From positions 1 through 64,000 of the forward strand of contig NZ_JMKI01000054.1 in the NCBI RefSeq assembly GCF_000712295.1: DNA of 64,000 nucleotides, written 5' to 3'. Below the pieces are notes generated by a model. That model was not told the DNA's origin. It worked only from the letters and a program-made list of their open reading frames with translations, and made no database searches. The translations under genes and the position numbers were made by a program. Positions within the stretch are counted from its first letter, which is position 1. Every line of letters starts with the position of its first letter. The stretch is from Synergistes jonesii (lineage in GTDB: Bacteria > Synergistota > Synergistia > Synergistales > Synergistaceae). This document shows, piece after piece, positions 60,924-64,000 of this stretch.

Positions 60924-62801
60924 ATGCGAAAATTAAGCGGATCAAGTCATAAATTTATGTACGTATATTTTGTGGTGATCGGCCTCTTTCACCTCTATAC
61001 CTCCGTATTCGGAGCCTATGAATCATACTTGCAGAAAAATATCCATCTCGGGCTGGTGCTCCCGACGGCCTTCTTTTTATTCCCGATGTTCAAAAAAGCG
61101 CCCATGGACCGCGTGCCCCTCTATGACTGGGCGCTCGGGGCCTTATCCGCGATCCCCTCGCTCTACGCGATCGTCAACTATGACAGCATCGTGATGCGCA
61201 TCCAGCAGGTCGATCCTCTGACCGCCGCCCAGTTCTGGTGCGGCATACTGCTATTCGTGCTGCTGCTCGAAGGTACGCGCCGCGTCGTCGGGCTGCCGCT
61301 GACGCTGATCGCCTTCCTTTTCGCCGCTTATATGTACTTCGGTCAGTCGCTGCCCGGCATAATGAAGGGGCTGTCGTTCTCTATGTCCGAAGTCGTTGAG
61401 CAGATATACCTGACCGACGAAGGAGTCTTCTCGATGCCGCTGGGCGTCTCCGCGACGCTCGTCGCCGCCTTCCTCATCTTCGGCGGCTTCCTTGAAAAAT
61501 GCGGCACGGGCCCGTACTTCATGGAAGTCGCTCAGGCCTTCACCGGCACAGCGCCGGGCGGCCCCGCCAACATCGCGGTCATGAGCTCCTGCCTCTTCGG
61601 CTCGATATCGGGCTCCGCGGTCGCCAACGTCTACGGCACCGGCACATTCACGATACCTCTTATGAAAAAGATCGGCTATCCGCCGCACTTCGCCGGCGCG
61701 GTCGAAGCGGTGGCCAGCTCCGGCGGGCAGATAATGCCGCCCGTCATGGGTGCCGGCGCCTTCCTCATGGCTTCCTTCCTCGGCGTGCCCTTCACTAAAA
61801 TAATCGTCGCCGCCATCACGCCGGCGATGATCTACTACGCGGCCGTCTTCCTCATGATTCGCCTCGAAGCTATGAAGCGCGGACTTAAGGGGCTTGCGCC
61901 CGAGGATCTTCCCGACAAAAAGCAGGTGCTGAAAAAAGCGTATCTCTTCCTGCCGATCATCGCGCTCGTCTACTTCCTATTCGTCGGGATGACGCCGATG
62001 CGCGCCGCCGCGATAGGCGTCCTCGTCTCGTGGCTCGTTTCGCTTCCGCAGCCCGACAAGCGTATGGGGCCGCGTGCGGTCGTCGACGCTATCTACAACG
62101 GCGTTAAAAACGTCACGCTCGTCTGCGTGGCCTGCGCTACGGCCGGCATAGTGCTCGCCTCCGTCTCGCTGACGGGAGTCGGAGTCAAGCTCGTCGGTCT
62201 CGTGCTCGCCTTTACGAGCGGGCTGCCGTTGCTCGCGCTCTTCCTCGTCATGATCGTTTCGCTCATCCTCGGCATGGGGCTGCCGACGACGGGCGCGTAC
62301 ATCCTCGCCTCCGCGCTCGGCGTCCCTATCCTCACGAAGCTCGGATTCCCGGCAATATCAGCGCATATGTTCGTCTTCTACTACGCGATAATATCTAACA
62401 TCACGCCGCCCGTCGCGCTCGCCGCGTACGCCGCGGCGTCCATAGCTGGCTCCGACCCGAACAGGACTGGCTTCGAAGCCTGCCGTCTCGGCTTCCTCGC
62501 GTTCGTCACGCCCTTCGCCTTCTGCTACGATCCGGGCATACTGCTGCAGGGCACGCTGCCGGAGAACCTCTTCGGCATACTCGCCTGCTGCGTCGCCTGC
62601 TTAGGCTTCGGCTTCGCGATGATGGGCTACCTGAACCGCGCGCTGAAGCCTTGGGAGAGGCTGCTCTTCGTCCTCTTCGCGGTCATGGGTCTCTGCCCCG
62701 ACCGCCTGATAACGTCGATAGGTGCGGCCGGGGTCGTAGCGGCGTGGGTATTCTTCGCAAAGACGGGAAAGAAAAACGTACAGCCCCCTGCGGCGGCTTA
62801 G
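60924..62801 (+). CDS. Fused TRAP transporter permease (DctQM type)
   Basis: A 625-residue protein with about 16 to 18 hydrophobic helices. The N-terminal portion (to about residue 170) corresponds to the small DctQ unit; the rest is the large DctM unit with FGGFLEKCGTGPYFMEVAQAFTGTAPGGPANIAVMSSCLFGSISGSAVANVYGTGTFTIPLM, GAVEAVASSGGQIMPPVMGAGAFLMA and LILGMGLPTTGAYILASALGVP. This is the fused form that works with TAXI binding proteins and uses an ion gradient. AGGAG precedes the ATG. A terminator follows. Confidence 0.93.
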   Translation: MRKLSGSSHKFMYVYFVVIGLFHLYTSVFGAYESYLQKNIHLGLVLPTAFFLFPMFKKAPMDRVPLYDWALGALSAIPSLYAIVNYDSIVMRIQQVDPLTAAQFWCGILLFVLLLEGTRRVVGLPLTLIAFLFAAYMYFGQSLPGIMKGLSFSMSEVVEQIYLTDEGVFSMPLGVSATLVAAFLIFGGFLEKCGTGPYFMEVAQAFTGTAPGGPANIAVMSSCLFGSISGSAVANVYGTGTFTIPLMKKIGYPPHFAGAVEAVASSGGQIMPPVMGAGAFLMASFLGVPFTKIIVAAITPAMIYYAAVFLMIRLEAMKRGLKGLAPEDLPDKKQVLKKAYLFLPIIALVYFLFVGMTPMRAAAIGVLVSWLVSLPQPDKRMGPRAVVDAIYNGVKNVTLVCVACATAGIVLASVSLTGVGVKLVGLVLAFTSGLPLLALFLVMIVSLILGMGLPTTGAYILASALGVPILTKLGFPAISAHMFVFYYAIISNITPPVALAAYAAASIAGSDPNRTGFEACRLGFLAFVTPFAFCYDPGILLQGTLPENLFGILACCVACLGFGFAMMGYLNRALKPWERLLFVLFAVMGLCPDRLITSIGAAGVVAAWVFFAKTGKKNVQPPAAA

Positions 62802-62827
62802 CCGGAAGCGCCGTAAGCGTTATAAAG

Positions 62828-62854
62828 AAAGAGGGTCTTCGGGCCCTCTTTTTA
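62828..62854 (+). terminator. Terminator after the TRAP permease gene
   Basis: An 8-bp stem (AAAGAGGG 62828-62835 with CCCTCTTT 62844-62851) overlapping a run of five T. Confidence 0.82.
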
Positions 62855-62855
62855 G

Positions 62856-63268
62856 TATGTTTTTATTTCAACAGGTCCGCGTCGTCTCGTGTTCCGCCTC
62901 GTGGTATGGCTTTCCCCTCCCATACATTTGCTTTAAGAAACGCTTCGGCGCATCCATTTAATTGCGCGCTCTGCGCCCCAATAAACAGCTTTGAAGGGGT
63001 TCGTCATCATTCAACATCAGGGAGCGTCCGCGTTAAGAAAGATATGTCTCCTTCAGGAAGTTACAGGAGCCGCGCGCCGGGACCATCGCCGCTCAATCGT
63101 TGACACGATGTAACGATGTGCTCGGATACCCTGTCAACGACGGACGCGCCGCCTTATTAACGATATTGAACAGCTGCGGGTGGCAAGTGTGTGCATTTTA
63201 TAACGATATGGTGCATATGCCGCTGCGCTTCGCCGTCCGCGGCTCTATTTCTGTGAGATCCCATCCAG
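62856..63268. other. Intergenic stretch without a supported gene
   Basis: No frame has recognisable coding content. A minus-strand frame closes at 62863 and stays open for about 46 codons, with two stops just upstream, and might be a relic. An inverted repeat CGTTGACA / TGTCAACG (63098-63105, 63132-63139) spans 42 bases. Confidence 0.45.
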
Positions 63269-64000
63269 CTAAGCCGGCGTTTTGTCAGTAGGGTGCGCTG
63301 ATATTTTTGAGGGTCTAAAAGATATATATTTCCCGGTTATACTTTCAGGATTCAAAGCAATTTCCTCCGGCGTCCCGCAAGCGACTATCCTGCCTCCATC
63401 TTCGCCCCCACCAGGTCCAATATCGATGATATAGTCCGCATTCCTGATTACGTCAAGGTCGTGTTCAATAACGACTACCGTTGCGCCATTGTCTATCAGG
63501 GTTTGGAATACACCCAGCAGAGATTTTACGTCTAAGGGATGAAGCCCGATGGTAGGCTCGTCGAAAACAAACATGGAGTCCGCCTGCGCCCTTCCCATTT
63601 CACTGGCAAGCTTTAGGCGCTGAGCTTCCCCTCCGGAAAGGCTCGGCGTTTCTTCGCCTACGGTAAGGTAACCAAGTCCCAGACTTTGCAGGACCGACAG
63701 ACGCCCATACACATTCTTCATATCCTTACAGAAAGAGAGTGCGGTATTCACATCCATATCCATGATCTCAGGAAGAGAACGGGATTCACCAACTTTGTTC
63801 GTGTACTTTACTCTATATGCGTCCCGTCCGTACCTTGAGCCCCTGCACTCCGGGCATGGGACATCTACGTCCGGCAAAAATTGCACATCCAAACTGATAG
63901 AACCAGTCCCGTCACAGGTCGGGCATCGCAGATTTCCCGTGTTATATGAAAAGTCGCCGGCCTTAAAGCCATGTTCTTTCGCGCTCTTTGTGCGGGCAAA
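63269..64000 (-). CDS. UvrA-like ABC ATPase, C-terminal part (5' end outside window)
   Basis: The frame is open from base 64000 to a TAG at 63269, giving 243 residues. It begins in a zinc module (GFKAGDFSYNTGNLRCPTCDGTGSISLD, then [10 protein letters not shown]), followed by the second ABC unit: [78 protein letters not shown]. It differs from the UvrA-like protein at 56286 and has clearly lower GC than the surrounding genes, suggesting acquisition. It could be UvrA2-like or full UvrA; the missing N-terminus prevents a decision. Confidence 0.9.
   Translation of the reverse strand, partial: FARTKSAKEHGFKAGDFSYNTGNLRCPTCDGTGSISLDVQFLPDVDVPCPECRGSRYGRDAYRVKYTNKVGESRSLPEIMDMDVNTALSFCKDMKNVYGRLSVLQSLGLGYLTVGEETPSLSGGEAQRLKLASEMGRAQADSMFVFDEPTIGLHPLDVKSLLGVFQTLIDNGATVVVIEHDLDVIRNADYIIDIGPGGGEDGGRIVACGTPEEIALNPESITGKYISFRPSKISAHPTDKTPA

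Noticed and set aside
62863-63007. Minus-strand open stretch of about 46 codons, ending KANVWEGKAIPRGGTRDDADLLK
   Set aside because: Reads like protein and could be a gene relic, but it has no start or ribosome site, two stops lie just upstream, and I cannot match it to a family.
63100-63291. 63-codon plus-strand frame before the last UvrA-like gene
   Set aside because: No ribosome site or domain; overlaps the end of the certain minus-strand gene.

Overview
The window looks like a chromosomal segment of a GC-rich, anaerobic, diderm, amino-acid-fermenting bacterium. The gene set (anaerobic cobalamin pathway fused to the tetrapyrrole trunk, urocanate hydratase with a BTAD-type regulator, peptidase T, M20 amidohydrolase, TAXI-TRAP uptake, a lipid A type acyltransferase) best fits the Synergistota, for example a Cloacibacillus-like organism. 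That assignment is an inference from gene content, not from a marker search.

Layout. 1-1125: the edge of a probable mobile element. It carries the C-terminal part of an AcrVA2-like anti-CRISPR protein, translationally coupled to a double helix-turn-helix protein, and abuts the 3' end of a tRNA-Ala(GGC) gene. 1437-3830: a PadR regulator, a DUF5714-like protein, the wreck of an ABC transporter and a homocysteine S-methyltransferase family protein. 4041-5206: an ornithine cyclodeaminase-family gene with its own promoter. 5440-26736: a B12-riboswitch-headed superoperon of 21 genes, almost all overlapping or a few bases apart. It encodes an exported cobaltochelatase, a BtuCDF-type importer, the anaerobic corrin-ring enzymes CbiL, C, D, ET, F, G, H, J, a cobalamin adenosyltransferase, CbiP and CbiA, and the whole C5 route from glutamyl-tRNA to uroporphyrinogen III and precorrin-2 (HemA, HemL, HemB, HemC, CobA-HemD). 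Haem-specific genes and the late cobalamin genes (cbiB, cobU, cobS, cobT) are not in the window.

26756-28016: rplJ-rplL with a consensus promoter, an L10 leader and an attenuator, but without rplK/rplA before or rpoBC after. 28030-29265: a lower-GC Fic gene island bounded by a perfect 21-bp direct repeat, with two long inverted repeats at its promoter. 29316-37930: a BTAD/ATPase/TPR regulator divergent from hutU, a YjiH-type transporter and three small enzymes. 38119-47047: a sodium/solute symporter, peptidase T, a GntR regulator, RarD, an M20 amidohydrolase, an acyl-CoA ligase, and citrate-lyase accessory genes citC and citX without the lyase. 47196-55339: dCMP deaminase, a NarL-type two-component pair, a beta-CASP RNA hydrolase, an orphan exported protein, TyrS and an LpxL-type acyltransferase. 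55372-58562 (minus): a DnaQ-like exonuclease coupled to a UvrA-like ATPase that lacks the UvrB-binding insert. 58706-62855: an FMN reductase and a TAXI-TRAP transporter. 63269-64000: the C-terminal part of a second, lower-GC UvrA-like protein running off the edge.

Most notable: the AcrVA2-like/HTH operon at the edge of a tRNA-linked element, the B12 riboswitch apparently governing the entire tetrapyrrole trunk, the CbiJ/precorrin-2 dehydrogenase fusion, the Fic island with its operator array, and the coupled UvrA-like/DnaQ pair. I saw no CRISPR array, rRNA or insertion-sequence transposase.
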